This document shows positions 15,153 through 23,816 of a stretch of DNA of 64,000 nt, piece after piece. How positions within the stretch are numbered: position 1 is the first letter of the stretch; each line of letters opens with the position of its first letter. The notes under the pieces are model-generated. The model did not search any database and was not told the origin of the DNA. It saw only the letters and a list, made by a program, of their open reading frames with translations. Source of the stretch: a bacterium (GTDB taxonomy: Bacteria; Bacteroidota; Bacteroidia; Bacteroidales; Muribaculaceae); contig SFTJ01000033.1 of assembly GCA_004563195.1 (NCBI GenBank), positions 14,359-78,358 of the forward strand, in the 5' to 3' direction. A program made the position numbers and the translations under genes.

Positions 15153-18131
15153 ATGAAAAAGCTGTTATTTATTATGGTCGCTATGTGTGCCATACTTTTC
15201 CCGGCTCTTGCTGAGGCAAAGGTAGTGAATGGTACAGTAGTTGACTCAGAGACAGGCGAACCTCTTGTTGGAGCATCAGTTCTTCCAATCGGATCAACTA
15301 ACGGTACATCAACCGACTTCGACGGAAAGTTCTCATTCAACGTGCCTGACTATGTAAAGCAACTTAAGATTAGCTACGTAGGTTACGAAGAACAGACAGT
15401 TGCTGCAGGTCAGAACGTAGTAGTAAAACTCGTTTCGGATGAAAACGTGCTGCAAGACCTCGTTGTAACCGGTTATGGTTCAGGTAAGAAAGCCGGTTCT
15501 GTGGTAGGTGCTGTGACCGTTGTAGGCGAAAAGCAATTCGAAAAGATTACTACCGCAAACTTCACTGATGCACTTCAAGGACAGGTATCAGGTCTTTCGG
15601 TATTGTCGGGCTCAGGTGACCCATCGAAGTCGGCTTCTATCCGTCTTCGTGGTGTAAACTCTATTGAGGCCGGTGTTACTCCTTTGTACATCCTTGATGG
15701 TGCTCCTATTTCGTCTTCGGTGTTCAACACTTTGAACCCTTCCGACATCGAAAGCATCAGTGTATTGAAGGATGCTGCTTCTACTTCTATCTACGGTTCT
15801 CGTGCTGCTAACGGTGTTATCGTAATTACCTCTAAGAAAGGTCGTTATGGCGAAAACGCTAAGGTTAACATCCGCGCACAATATGGTTTCTCTCAGATGG
15901 TTGACGACCAACAGGATATGATGAACTCTGCACAATATGTAAAGTTCCGCGATATGATTGGCGTGCCTGTAACCGACGAAGTTCGCAAACTCGTAGAACG
16001 TTATGGCATCAGCACTAATTGGCGTGATGTAATCTTCAATAGCAGCGCTCCTACTTACACTCTCGACGCTTCTATTCAAGGTGGTACTGCCAACACTTCT
16101 TACTATGTTTCGGTTAACCACCACGAACAAAAAGGTATTATCGAACAATCAGGTATGCGCCGCGAATCTATTCGCTTCAACTTCGATTCTAAGATTAAGA
16201 ATTGGTTGAAGGTGGGTTTGAGCTCTAACCTCGGTTTCTCGAAGTACGACCAAAACAACGAAATCGAATCTTCTTCGATTTATGGTACCAACCCTGCATT
16301 CTTTGCTCGTAAGGCATTACCATTCGATGCACCTTATTATTATACAATCGAAAACGATAAGGTCGTTTGGGGTGAAAAGGCTCAATATTTGAAGTATACA
16401 GGTTCTACAACTCCTGAATTCGTTAACTCGATGCGTGACGTTTTCCGTCGCAACGTAACAGCTAACGTTAACCTCTATGAGCAAATCCAACCAATCAAGG
16501 GTCTTACTATCCGTGCTCAACAGGCTGTTGACGCTTACGACTACACCGTCGAAAACGAAGGCTTCCCATACGCTACATTCTATACTCCTATGGGTAGCAA
16601 GGTAACTGGTCGTGACGGTTATGCTCAAAAGACCTTCTCTCGTTACTATCAATTCACTTACACCAACACAGCTGAATATAAGTTCAACATTGCTAACGAT
16701 CACCACTTCACTGTACTTCTCGGTGAAGAATCTATCATCAGCAAGAGTTCAGGCTTCGGTGTATTTACCGATGGTCACACCGATATTCGCCAATTGCGTC
16801 TCGACCAAGGTGTTAACGTTTCTATCAGCGACATCTCGGACAGCCGCAGCGAAACAGCGTTCAACTCTTACTTCTTAAATCTTAACTACGACTGGAACGA
16901 AAAGTACTACCTCGACGCTACAGTACGTCGCGACGGTAGCTCTAAGTTCGCTCCCGACACCCGTTGGGCTACTTTCTGGTCGGTAGGTGCTATGTGGAAT
17001 ATCTACAAGGAGAAATTCATGAACGAAATCGACTGGATCAATGCTCTTTCTTTGAAAGTTAGCTACGGTACCACCGGTAACTCTTCAATCAGCAACTATG
17101 CATTCTACGGCCTTCTCGGTTCGGGTAACCCATACAACGGACAAGGTACTATCGGTATCAGCCAGCCTTCGAACTACAACTTGACTTGGGAAACCGTTAA
17201 ATCGTTCGACGTAGGTATCTCAACTCGTTTGTTCGACCGTTTGAACCTCAACGTAGACTTCTACGACAAGCGCACAGAAAACATGCTTCTCAGCATTCCT
17301 TACTCTTACACCACAGGTTACTCGAGCGGTTTAGGTAACATCGGCTCGATGGCTAACACCGGTGTGGATATCGACGTAAAGGTTGACATCCTTCAAGGTA
17401 AGGACTACTACTGGAACTTCCGTGCAAACTTCAACTACAACGACGACCGCATCACCAAGCTCTTCAACGGCCGCGACGAATTTACTTTGGCTGACTACGG
17501 TTTGCAATACAAGGTAGGTCACTCATCAGGTGAATTCTGGCAGGTGCGCTACGCAGGTGTTGACCCACGCGACGGTAAGCAAATGTGGTATACTAAGGAC
17601 AACAACTTGACCAAGGAATTCAACGAAGAACGCGACGCTCTCCTTGTAGGCAAGAGTATGTTCGCTCCGTTGACCGGTGGTTTTGGTACTGAAGCAGGTT
17701 GGAAGGGCATCGCAGTAGGTGCCGACTTTACATGGGCAGGCGAAAAGTACTTGTATAACAACGACAACTACTTTATCGAAAACACAGCTCGTGCTACTTC
17801 GATGAACCAAACTACTCGCATGCTCAACGTATGGACTACCCCTGGTCAGGTAACTGACATCCCTGCATATGGTGAAGCTATCCAATTCGACGATCACATG
17901 CTCGAAAACGCTTCATTCCTCCGTTTGAAGAAAGTGACTGTTCAATACACTTTGCCTTCATTCCTCACCAAGAAGGCCGGTATCGAACGTGCTAACTTCT
18001 TCTTCGTAGGACGTAACTTGTGGACATTGACCGAATACACCGGCTATGACCCGGAACCGGACACAAACCTTGTACACTTCAACTATCCTAACACTAAGCA
18101 ATACGTATTTGGTGTAGAAGTAACATTCTAA
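15153..18131 (+). CDS. SusC-family TonB-dependent outer-membrane transporter (locus 1)
   Basis: 992 residues. A signal peptide (about 1-21) is followed by a carboxypeptidase-D regulatory-like domain (about 23-95, GTVVDSETGEPLVGASV), the TonB-box/plug region (LVVTGYGSGKK, then SVLKDAASTSIYGSRAANG) and a beta-barrel ending in aromatic Phe (GVEVTF). With SusD it forms a lid-and-barrel importer for a glycan or peptide. It is short for the SusC family (about 1000-1100). Codons are strongly biased towards TCT, GCT, CGT and AAG, unlike nearby genes, suggesting very high expression. No enzymes, sigma/anti-sigma pair or hybrid sensor is adjacent, so the substrate cannot be guessed. Confidence 0.95.
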   Translation: MKKLLFIMVAMCAILFPALAEAKVVNGTVVDSETGEPLVGASVLPIGSTNGTSTDFDGKFSFNVPDYVKQLKISYVGYEEQTVAAGQNVVVKLVSDENVLQDLVVTGYGSGKKAGSVVGAVTVVGEKQFEKITTANFTDALQGQVSGLSVLSGSGDPSKSASIRLRGVNSIEAGVTPLYILDGAPISSSVFNTLNPSDIESISVLKDAASTSIYGSRAANGVIVITSKKGRYGENAKVNIRAQYGFSQMVDDQQDMMNSAQYVKFRDMIGVPVTDEVRKLVERYGISTNWRDVIFNSSAPTYTLDASIQGGTANTSYYVSVNHHEQKGIIEQSGMRRESIRFNFDSKIKNWLKVGLSSNLGFSKYDQNNEIESSSIYGTNPAFFARKALPFDAPYYYTIENDKVVWGEKAQYLKYTGSTTPEFVNSMRDVFRRNVTANVNLYEQIQPIKGLTIRAQQAVDAYDYTVENEGFPYATFYTPMGSKVTGRDGYAQKTFSRYYQFTYTNTAEYKFNIANDHHFTVLLGEESIISKSSGFGVFTDGHTDIRQLRLDQGVNVSISDISDSRSETAFNSYFLNLNYDWNEKYYLDATVRRDGSSKFAPDTRWATFWSVGAMWNIYKEKFMNEIDWINALSLKVSYGTTGNSSISNYAFYGLLGSGNPYNGQGTIGISQPSNYNLTWETVKSFDVGISTRLFDRLNLNVDFYDKRTENMLLSIPYSYTTGYSSGLGNIGSMANTGVDIDVKVDILQGKDYYWNFRANFNYNDDRITKLFNGRDEFTLADYGLQYKVGHSSGEFWQVRYAGVDPRDGKQMWYTKDNNLTKEFNEERDALLVGKSMFAPLTGGFGTEAGWKGIAVGADFTWAGEKYLYNNDNYFIENTARATSMNQTTRMLNVWTTPGQVTDIPAYGEAIQFDDHMLENASFLRLKKVTVQYTLPSFLTKKAGIERANFFFVGRNLWTLTEYTGYDPEPDTNLVHFNYPNTKQYVFGVEVTF

Positions 18132-18154
18132 TTTTAATAGGAGGATTATACATT

Positions 18155-19684
18155 ATGAAAAAGATATTTTTAGCATTATTATTGGTGTGCTCGGTTTTGA
18201 CATCTTGCGATATGGATAAGAGACCATGGGGCTCACTTGATGACGTGACCGGTGTACAGAACGTTAACGACATATATCGTTATCGCAACAACTTCTACAA
18301 CGTTCTTAAGTCGGTAAACTCTGGTTGGTATTTTGCATATCCCGATATCCAGATGGACCAATTCATGGGTATCATCAGCAACGGTAACCGTGTTGGTACT
18401 CTCTCTAATGGTATCTTCGACTCAGGCGATGGCGACATCGAAGCTTACTGGGCTAACTGCTATAGCCGCATCGCTTCGATTAACTTCATCATTCCTAAGA
18501 TTGAATCTATGATTGAAAGCGGCGAGTTTGAAGGTGAAGACCTTTACCAACTCAAGCGCTACCTCGGCGAGGCTAAGTTCTGCCGCGCTTATCAATACTG
18601 GATGCTTGCCGACAAGTTTATGGAAAACTACAGCAAGGTCGGTGGTAGCACTGCAGCTAAGGGTCTTCCTTTGGTTACTGAATACAACCCAACCGGTGAA
18701 ACCGACAAGTATCCCGGCCGCAGCACTCAGGACGAAACTTATGCTCTTATCAATAAGGACCTCGACGAAGCTTACGCTGCTTTGAAGGAATTCGAAGGCT
18801 CTGAAGCTTCTGATGCTAAGGATAACCTCAAGCCTATGGCTACTTACCTCTCTTCTTGGGCTGTAGTGGCTATGCAAGCTCGTGTGGCTCTTCTCAAGGG
18901 CGACTATCAAACCGCTTACAACAAGGCTTCGCAAGTTATCGACAGCAAGGTTTACACTTTGACCGACATCGATGGCCTCGAAGACCTCTGGGTTAACGAT
19001 ACAAGTAAGGAAATCATCTTCCGCCCATTCTGCTCTACCGACGAACTTCCAAACTCTACCGGTGGCTACTACTTGGGTACCGATAAGAAGACTGCCGACT
19101 ACATTCCTACTGCCGATGTTCTCTACTCTGTAGCCGATACCGACGCTCGTTGGGGCTACTTCTTCGGCGTTATGAAGATTGAAGTTGAAGGTAGCCCTTA
19201 TCCTTGCTACGTATTCACCAAGTTCTCAGGTAACCCTGTGCTTCAAAAGACTTCTACTCCCAACTTTATGCACTATCCAAAGGTGTTCCGCTTGAGCGAA
19301 ATGTACCTTATCGCTGCTGAAGCAGGATCGTACTGCAATGTAGAAGGTGGTAGCAAGTATTTGCAAGAATTTTTGAAGAATCGTTATGTAGGTTACGATG
19401 CAGATGGTCAGTTCTCTCAAAAGGCATTGTTCGAAAATGCAGTTGCAGAGCGTAGCATCGAACTCATTGGCGAAGGTACTCGTTTGAGCGACTTGCGTCG
19501 TTGGGGTAAGGAATTTACTCGTAACATCGATTACTCGAATGTCAATCCAAGTCTTAATGGCGTGATTGTATCTCTTGGCAACGTGCACTACGCAGCCGAT
19601 GACCGTCGTTTCGTATGGCCAATCCCATCAACTGAAATCGAAAACAATCCTCAGTTGGTTGGTCAACAGAACCCGGGTTATTAA
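18155..19684 (+). CDS. SusD/RagB-family surface lipoprotein (locus 1)
   Basis: 509 residues. Lipoprotein signal with lipobox LTSC (Cys at about residue 18), then the helical TPR-like SusD fold, including the family phrases EAKFCRAYQYWMLAD near residue 145 and FRLSEMYLIAAEAG near 382, and the C-terminal ELIGEGTRLSDLRRWG. It starts 23 bases after susC and shares its codon bias, so it is the partner lid of the upstream transporter. The ligand is unknown. Confidence 0.95.
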   Translation: MKKIFLALLLVCSVLTSCDMDKRPWGSLDDVTGVQNVNDIYRYRNNFYNVLKSVNSGWYFAYPDIQMDQFMGIISNGNRVGTLSNGIFDSGDGDIEAYWANCYSRIASINFIIPKIESMIESGEFEGEDLYQLKRYLGEAKFCRAYQYWMLADKFMENYSKVGGSTAAKGLPLVTEYNPTGETDKYPGRSTQDETYALINKDLDEAYAALKEFEGSEASDAKDNLKPMATYLSSWAVVAMQARVALLKGDYQTAYNKASQVIDSKVYTLTDIDGLEDLWVNDTSKEIIFRPFCSTDELPNSTGGYYLGTDKKTADYIPTADVLYSVADTDARWGYFFGVMKIEVEGSPYPCYVFTKFSGNPVLQKTSTPNFMHYPKVFRLSEMYLIAAEAGSYCNVEGGSKYLQEFLKNRYVGYDADGQFSQKALFENAVAERSIELIGEGTRLSDLRRWGKEFTRNIDYSNVNPSLNGVIVSLGNVHYAADDRRFVWPIPSTEIENNPQLVGQQNPGY

Positions 19685-19719
19685 TTCGTTATTAATTTGT
19701 TAAAAAATCATCCTACATT

Positions 19720-20652
19720 ATGAAAATCAATAAATTAGCATATGCACTTTGCGCAGTCCTTACATTGGGTTTGGCATCTTGCTCAAACGAAAATGAATGG
19801 GATGAAGATGCAAACACCTCTTCAGCAACAACTGTAGAGTTTGCCGATGCCCAATTGACTATTAAGGAAAATAAGGGTATCGCTAAGATTCCGGTAGTGT
19901 GCACAGGTGAGCAAAACGGTCGCGTTTCTATCACAGTGAAGTGCGAACCAATAGCAGCTTCTGCCGATAATGAGTCGGCTATCGAAGACACTCACTACAT
20001 CGTGACTTCTAAGACTATCAACATCGGTTCTGAAACTCAAGAAGCTTTCGTTGAAATCAACACTGTTGATGATGCTGATATCAATACCAACCGTATGTTT
20101 AAGATTACCATAACCGAAGTAAATGGTGCTAAGCTCGGCACTAACGCTTCTTGCGTGGTTACTCTTAAGGACAACGACTCTGCATTCTACGAAAAGCTTC
20201 AAGGTAAGTGGAAGATGACAGTCTATGATTACTTCGATAAAGTAGATGTTGAATGGGACGTTAACATTGTTGGTTACGATGAAGGTGAAGAAGGTTATAA
20301 CAAAGTTCTTTACATTATCGGTATCAATGGCGTTAACTATGCTGAGGCTCAACTCAACTACTACTACGATTTGACCACTAAGACCGGTTATGTAGAAATA
20401 CCATTTGGCAGCTTCTGTGCTGAAAATCTTAACTTCGGTGGTGATTATGGTGTTTGCTCTATCTACATCTATGGTGTATCGGGCGGTTATGTCGTACAAG
20501 ATGGTGGTTTGGTAGGTAATTGGAGTGATGACTTCAATGCTATCACATTCCCCGACAAGGATACTCGTCTCCATGGCTTGTTACGCAAGGCTGACGGTAC
20601 TCAAACCACTGCAAGCTGGTTCGGCTTCTCTGATGTACGTTTGGAACGCTAA
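19720..20652 (+). CDS. Surface lipoprotein with Calx-beta-like and lipocalin-like regions (locus 1)
   Basis: 310 residues with lipobox LASC (Cys at about residue 21). Residues about 38-145 look like a Calx-beta repeat (acidic loops, ending CVVTLKDND). Residues about 150-310 form a beta-rich domain beginning LQGKWKM and ending WFGFSDVRLER, similar in style to lipocalin-like or DUF-type domains of Bacteroidetes glycan-binding lipoproteins. It is third in the SusC/SusD operon, 35 bases after susD, the place of SusE/F-like surface binding proteins. Role as ligand binder is inference. Confidence 0.8.
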   Translation: MKINKLAYALCAVLTLGLASCSNENEWDEDANTSSATTVEFADAQLTIKENKGIAKIPVVCTGEQNGRVSITVKCEPIAASADNESAIEDTHYIVTSKTINIGSETQEAFVEINTVDDADINTNRMFKITITEVNGAKLGTNASCVVTLKDNDSAFYEKLQGKWKMTVYDYFDKVDVEWDVNIVGYDEGEEGYNKVLYIIGINGVNYAEAQLNYYYDLTTKTGYVEIPFGSFCAENLNFGGDYGVCSIYIYGVSGGYVVQDGGLVGNWSDDFNAITFPDKDTRLHGLLRKADGTQTTASWFGFSDVRLER

Positions 20653-20693
20653 TAGCGAGTTAGAAAAACATTATCTAACTACTTGAAATAATC

Positions 20694-20726
20694 TCGGGGC
20701 GGATGATTCAAAATCATCCGCCCCGA
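20694..20726 (+). terminator. 15-bp hairpin ending SusC/SusD locus 1
   Basis: TCGGGGCGGATGATT (20694-20708), loop CAA, perfect complement 20712-20726. Only a weak T-rich tail follows, so it may also protect the 3' end. Confidence 0.75.
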
Positions 20727-20848
20727 TTGCGTTATTTTGCGGCGATATTGCGGTTTATCTTGTGGCGAAATTGCGGTTAAAAGGCGCCGCAAACGCGAAG
20801 TTTTTCGCTGGAGTGAAAATTGCTTGGGGCGCGGTTTATGGTATGCAA

Positions 20849-21206
20849 GGTATCCAACCTGAAAGGTTGAATGCCGAGGGCGAAGCCCGAGTGCTCTTAG
20901 CCGGGGGTTAAGCGTTAGCGCAACCCTCGGGAAACCTCATCCCCCAGAAAAGCGTCTGGAGGACGCGAAAACGGCCGCCAAAGCAAGTGATATTCGCGTT
21001 CTTCTCTAACGCATTATAGTGGGCTTCACGATACCGAGGGTTACGCTTCGCTCCACCCCCGGCTACGAGCCACTCGCTACGCTCGGGCATTCGACCTTTC
21101 AGGTCGCGCTGCGGTTATTTAGCGGCTGCGCCGCGGTTAGTAGGCATCACCTAATGGGGATGCGGTTATTCGGCAACTTCGTTGCGGTTAAAAGGCGGCT
21201 ACGCCG
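20849..21206 (+). repeat. Composite palindrome-rich repeat, copy 1 (core 20849-21106 plus mini-hairpin array)
   Basis: The core begins GGTATCCAACCTGAAAGG and ends CGACCTTTCAGGTCG. It is a chain of small palindromes such as CCAACCTGAAAGGTTG, GGGCGAAGCCC and CGAGCCACTCGCTACGCTCG. It is followed by modules GCGGC-TGC-GCCGC-GGTTA (21122), GCATCACC... (21144-21163), GCAAC-TTC-GTTGC (21173-21185) and GCGGCTACGCCG (21195). Short open frames in it are not convincing genes. Confidence 0.9.
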
Positions 21207-21333
21207 GAGAGATAAATCATCAGCAGGCGATTATCACTGAGGCTGACCGGCGGTTGCCGAGATAATATCTGTGTAATCTGTGAGAGATAAATCATCAGCA
21301 GACGATTATTGGCCTCAAATGATAAGCTGCGGT

Positions 21334-21687
21334 GGTATCCAACCTGAAAGGTTGAATGCCGAGGGCGAAGCCTGAGTGCTCTTAGCCGGGGGTTAAGCGT
21401 TAGCGTAACCCCCGGGAAATCATCATCCCCCCAGAAAAGCGTCTGGAGGACGCGAAAGCGGCCGCCAAAGCAAGTGATATTCGCGTTCTAACGCATAATG
21501 GTGGGTGTCATGATACCGAGGGTTAGCTTCGCTCCACCCCCGGCTACGAGCCACTCGCTGCGCTCGGGCATTCGACCTTTCAGGTCGTGCTGCGGTTATT
21601 TAGCGGCTGCGCCGCGGTTAGTAGGCATCACCTAATGGGGATGCGGTTATTCGGCAACTTCGTTGCGGTTAAAAGGCGGCTACGCCG
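21334..21687 (+). repeat. Composite palindrome-rich repeat, copy 2 (tandem to copy 1)
   Basis: Near-identical to 20849-21206 in the same orientation, including the module order after the core (core 21334-21587, modules 21588-21687). It ends 26 bases from the stop codon of the terminase-like gene. Between the copies (21207-21333) lie CTGTGTAATCTGTGAG-type phrases and a copied ATAAATCATCAGCAG. Confidence 0.9.
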
Positions 21688-21713
21688 AGATAATAATCTG
21701 TGAGCGATACATA

Positions 21714-23558
21714 TTACAGCACTTCGCTGAGGGTGGGTGAGGGTGCTGAGTATGCATTTAGGCGAGAGGCTATGAGCATGCCTATGGCGCGTGTCATCAC
21801 CATATCGTCGTGGCGGCCGGCTATTGCGCCGAATCCGCCGCGAGGTTTGTGTTCATACCAAGCAAGTTCGTTGATGGCTCCGTCGCTGTGCTCTATGTAT
21901 CCGTGGTCGCGCACAAGGCCTATAAGATGGAATATGGCTTCGGTCTTGGTTTCGCGGTTGGTGTGAAAGCCGAGACGGTCGCCTTTGCGGCGATATAGGT
22001 TGCGATAGTGATGCCGCAGCGTGTTGAGCACATATTGCGTGCCGTCGCCTTCGCTGTATTCCATCTCGAGCGTGTTGCTCTCTATCACCAGCAATGCCCC
22101 GCAGTAGTAACTCGCCATTTGGGCTGCCAGCCATGCCAAGCGGTCGTGATAGGTATGTCCGCGCCATTCAGCCACCACCTCCATACGAATGTCCGACGCC
22201 AAGCGGTCGATGACCGTAATCACCGAATAGTCGGCTTTGTCGCTCAGTCCGCCCACGTCTACAGCTACTACATAGCGGTTGCGCGGTGCATTGCGCACGT
22301 CGGGTCGGCGCCAGACGCGTATTTCGCCCGTTTCGGCGTCGTCTACGAGCTTTATATCGCTTAGCGACTCATGACTAAGGGGCGGCTTCGTAAAGCGGCA
22401 CAGCGAGCCCGGGAGGGCGCAATCACGGCGCAGCAGTTCGAGGTGAGCCGAGTTGAACACCGGCATACCGCTATTGGCAAATGCTTCGATGTCGTTGGTG
22501 GGATATTCGGCTTGCATCTGGCTGTGGCTGTTGTATTCACGACGCTTGGAGTGATACCAAGCTATCATCTCGAGTGTGCAACCCAGTTGCCAGAGGTTTT
22601 CTTCGTATTCGTCGAGCGAGCGCACCAATGCCGCAGGGTCGTCGACCTCGCGGCGATAGATTTCTATCTCATACCACGGCACGAAAAGCGCCTCTTTGTC
22701 GCTGAAACCCGTCTTTGCGCGCAACCATTCGCGGTGAAAGTAGTTGCCCATGCCGTTGGCGGTGGATTCCATGATGAGCAGCGTGTCGGGCTCGAGCATC
22801 AGCGAACCGCACACCGAGCGGATTATGTTCTCCGGGCTGCGTTTAGCCGATGCAGGCCAGAAAGCCACCTCGGTGAGGTGGGCCATGGCAATGTCCATGC
22901 CGCGCACGCTCTCCTGGCTTTGTGCCGATGTGGTGGCTACGAGGCATTGACGGCCCACTATCTCGCTCACGCTGCGACTTTTCTCGTAGGGTCGAAACCG
23001 TAGCGGCTCGTCGGTGGTGCAGTATTGCTCGGGATAGGCAGCCATGAGACGGCTGTAGATGCCCTGAATGGTGGCAGAAGTGTCGCGCAGGTGTCCGCAG
23101 ATAATGCTGTTCCAGTGGGTGTGATGCACTATCTGCATCCACGCCATATATACCTGCGTGAGAGTGGAACCGCCCCATTGGCGCGCTTTGAGCATAATGA
23201 GGCGTATGGGCCGCCGCTCGAGGCGCATACGCTCGAGCACGGCAAGCATGCTACGCTGCGGAGCATTAAGCACCAACATACGGTCGCGGCAAGTGGTCTT
23301 GTCCTTGATGGTGATGCACTTGGCGCACCAATATTCGAAGTCGAAGCCAAAGCGCAGCAAGTCCCACTCCACATCGCTCAGCGCATGAGCATTGCGCACA
23401 GGCATTGCGGCAGGCACATGCAGGGTGATGCCGTGGCGCACCACCGGCACGCGTTCGCCACAGCATCCTATGCCCGTCAAGGGGTCGTAAGGAGTGAGGA
23501 GCAACCGTTTTCGGCGCTCATTTTCGGCGATTATTTCGCCTATAGGTGTGTTTTTCAT
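21714..23558 (-). CDS. Phage-type terminase large subunit-like ATPase/nuclease, isolated
   Basis: 614 residues. An N-terminal cysteine-bearing region is followed by an ATPase with a variant Walker A (KARQWGGST, residues 124-132), Walker B-like MAHLTEVAFW (225-234) and coupling motif ESTANG (264-269). The C-terminal RNase H-like nuclease carries acidic residues at Asp434 (VAVDVGG), Glu493 (VIESN) and Asp584/585 (GRHDD). These parts make a complete DNA-packaging motor, yet no small terminase, portal, protease or capsid gene is near. The start at 23558 (MKNTPIGEI) is preferred over 23624 because a TAnnTTTG element lies at 23601-23608. By eye it is GC-richer than its neighbours. Possibly a domesticated or remnant phage gene. 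Confidence 0.82.
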   Translation of the reverse strand: MKNTPIGEIIAENERRKRLLLTPYDPLTGIGCCGERVPVVRHGITLHVPAAMPVRNAHALSDVEWDLLRFGFDFEYWCAKCITIKDKTTCRDRMLVLNAPQRSMLAVLERMRLERRPIRLIMLKARQWGGSTLTQVYMAWMQIVHHTHWNSIICGHLRDTSATIQGIYSRLMAAYPEQYCTTDEPLRFRPYEKSRSVSEIVGRQCLVATTSAQSQESVRGMDIAMAHLTEVAFWPASAKRSPENIIRSVCGSLMLEPDTLLIMESTANGMGNYFHREWLRAKTGFSDKEALFVPWYEIEIYRREVDDPAALVRSLDEYEENLWQLGCTLEMIAWYHSKRREYNSHSQMQAEYPTNDIEAFANSGMPVFNSAHLELLRRDCALPGSLCRFTKPPLSHESLSDIKLVDDAETGEIRVWRRPDVRNAPRNRYVVAVDVGGLSDKADYSVITVIDRLASDIRMEVVAEWRGHTYHDRLAWLAAQMASYYCGALLVIESNTLEMEYSEGDGTQYVLNTLRHHYRNLYRRKGDRLGFHTNRETKTEAIFHLIGLVRDHGYIEHSDGAINELAWYEHKPRGGFGAIAGRHDDMVMTRAIGMLIASRLNAYSAPSPTLSEVL

Positions 23559-23600
23559 AGCAGTAATCGATAACGGGCGCAAGGTAACACCAGGAGGGCT

Positions 23601-23608
23601 CAAAAATA
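23601..23608 (-). promoter_or_regulatory. TAnnTTTG element before the terminase-like gene
   Basis: Minus strand TATTTTTG, 42 bases before the preferred ATG 23558. It overlaps the alternative upstream frame, which argues against a start at 23624. Confidence 0.45.
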
Positions 23609-23746
23609 TGGCAAAAAGGCACATTGTGAGGAAAATATGTGGTTGTAATATACTAATCGGGTCGAAGCGAGCACATTACGTCACATTTTTGTGCCACCAA
23701 CATCCGAAAAACCATGCTTCTATTGGCACAAACGGAAGAATTTTTG

Positions 23747-23754
23747 TAACTTTG
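23747..23754 (+). promoter_or_regulatory. TAnnTTTG element before the SulP gene
   Basis: TAACTTTG, with ATTG near the -33 position. It places the transcript start near 23760, so translation from ATG 23817 is favoured over upstream in-frame codons. Confidence 0.6.
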
Positions 23755-23816
23755 CAGCGGTTTTTAGGTTTATAAAATTATTTTTTTTAACAATATTCAT
23801 CAAAATCCTTACTTCA

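Noticed and set aside
20908..21090. Possible small protein starting MPERSEWLVA in the composite repeat, also readable at 28550-28700
   Set aside because: The frame exists only because the repeat is GC-rich and palindromic. It has no start signals and overlaps hairpins, and the copies diverge by frame-breaking changes.
23691..23816. N-terminal extension of the SulP protein
   Set aside because: The promoter element at 23747-23754 lies inside it, and the family start is at MGVISTKN (23817).
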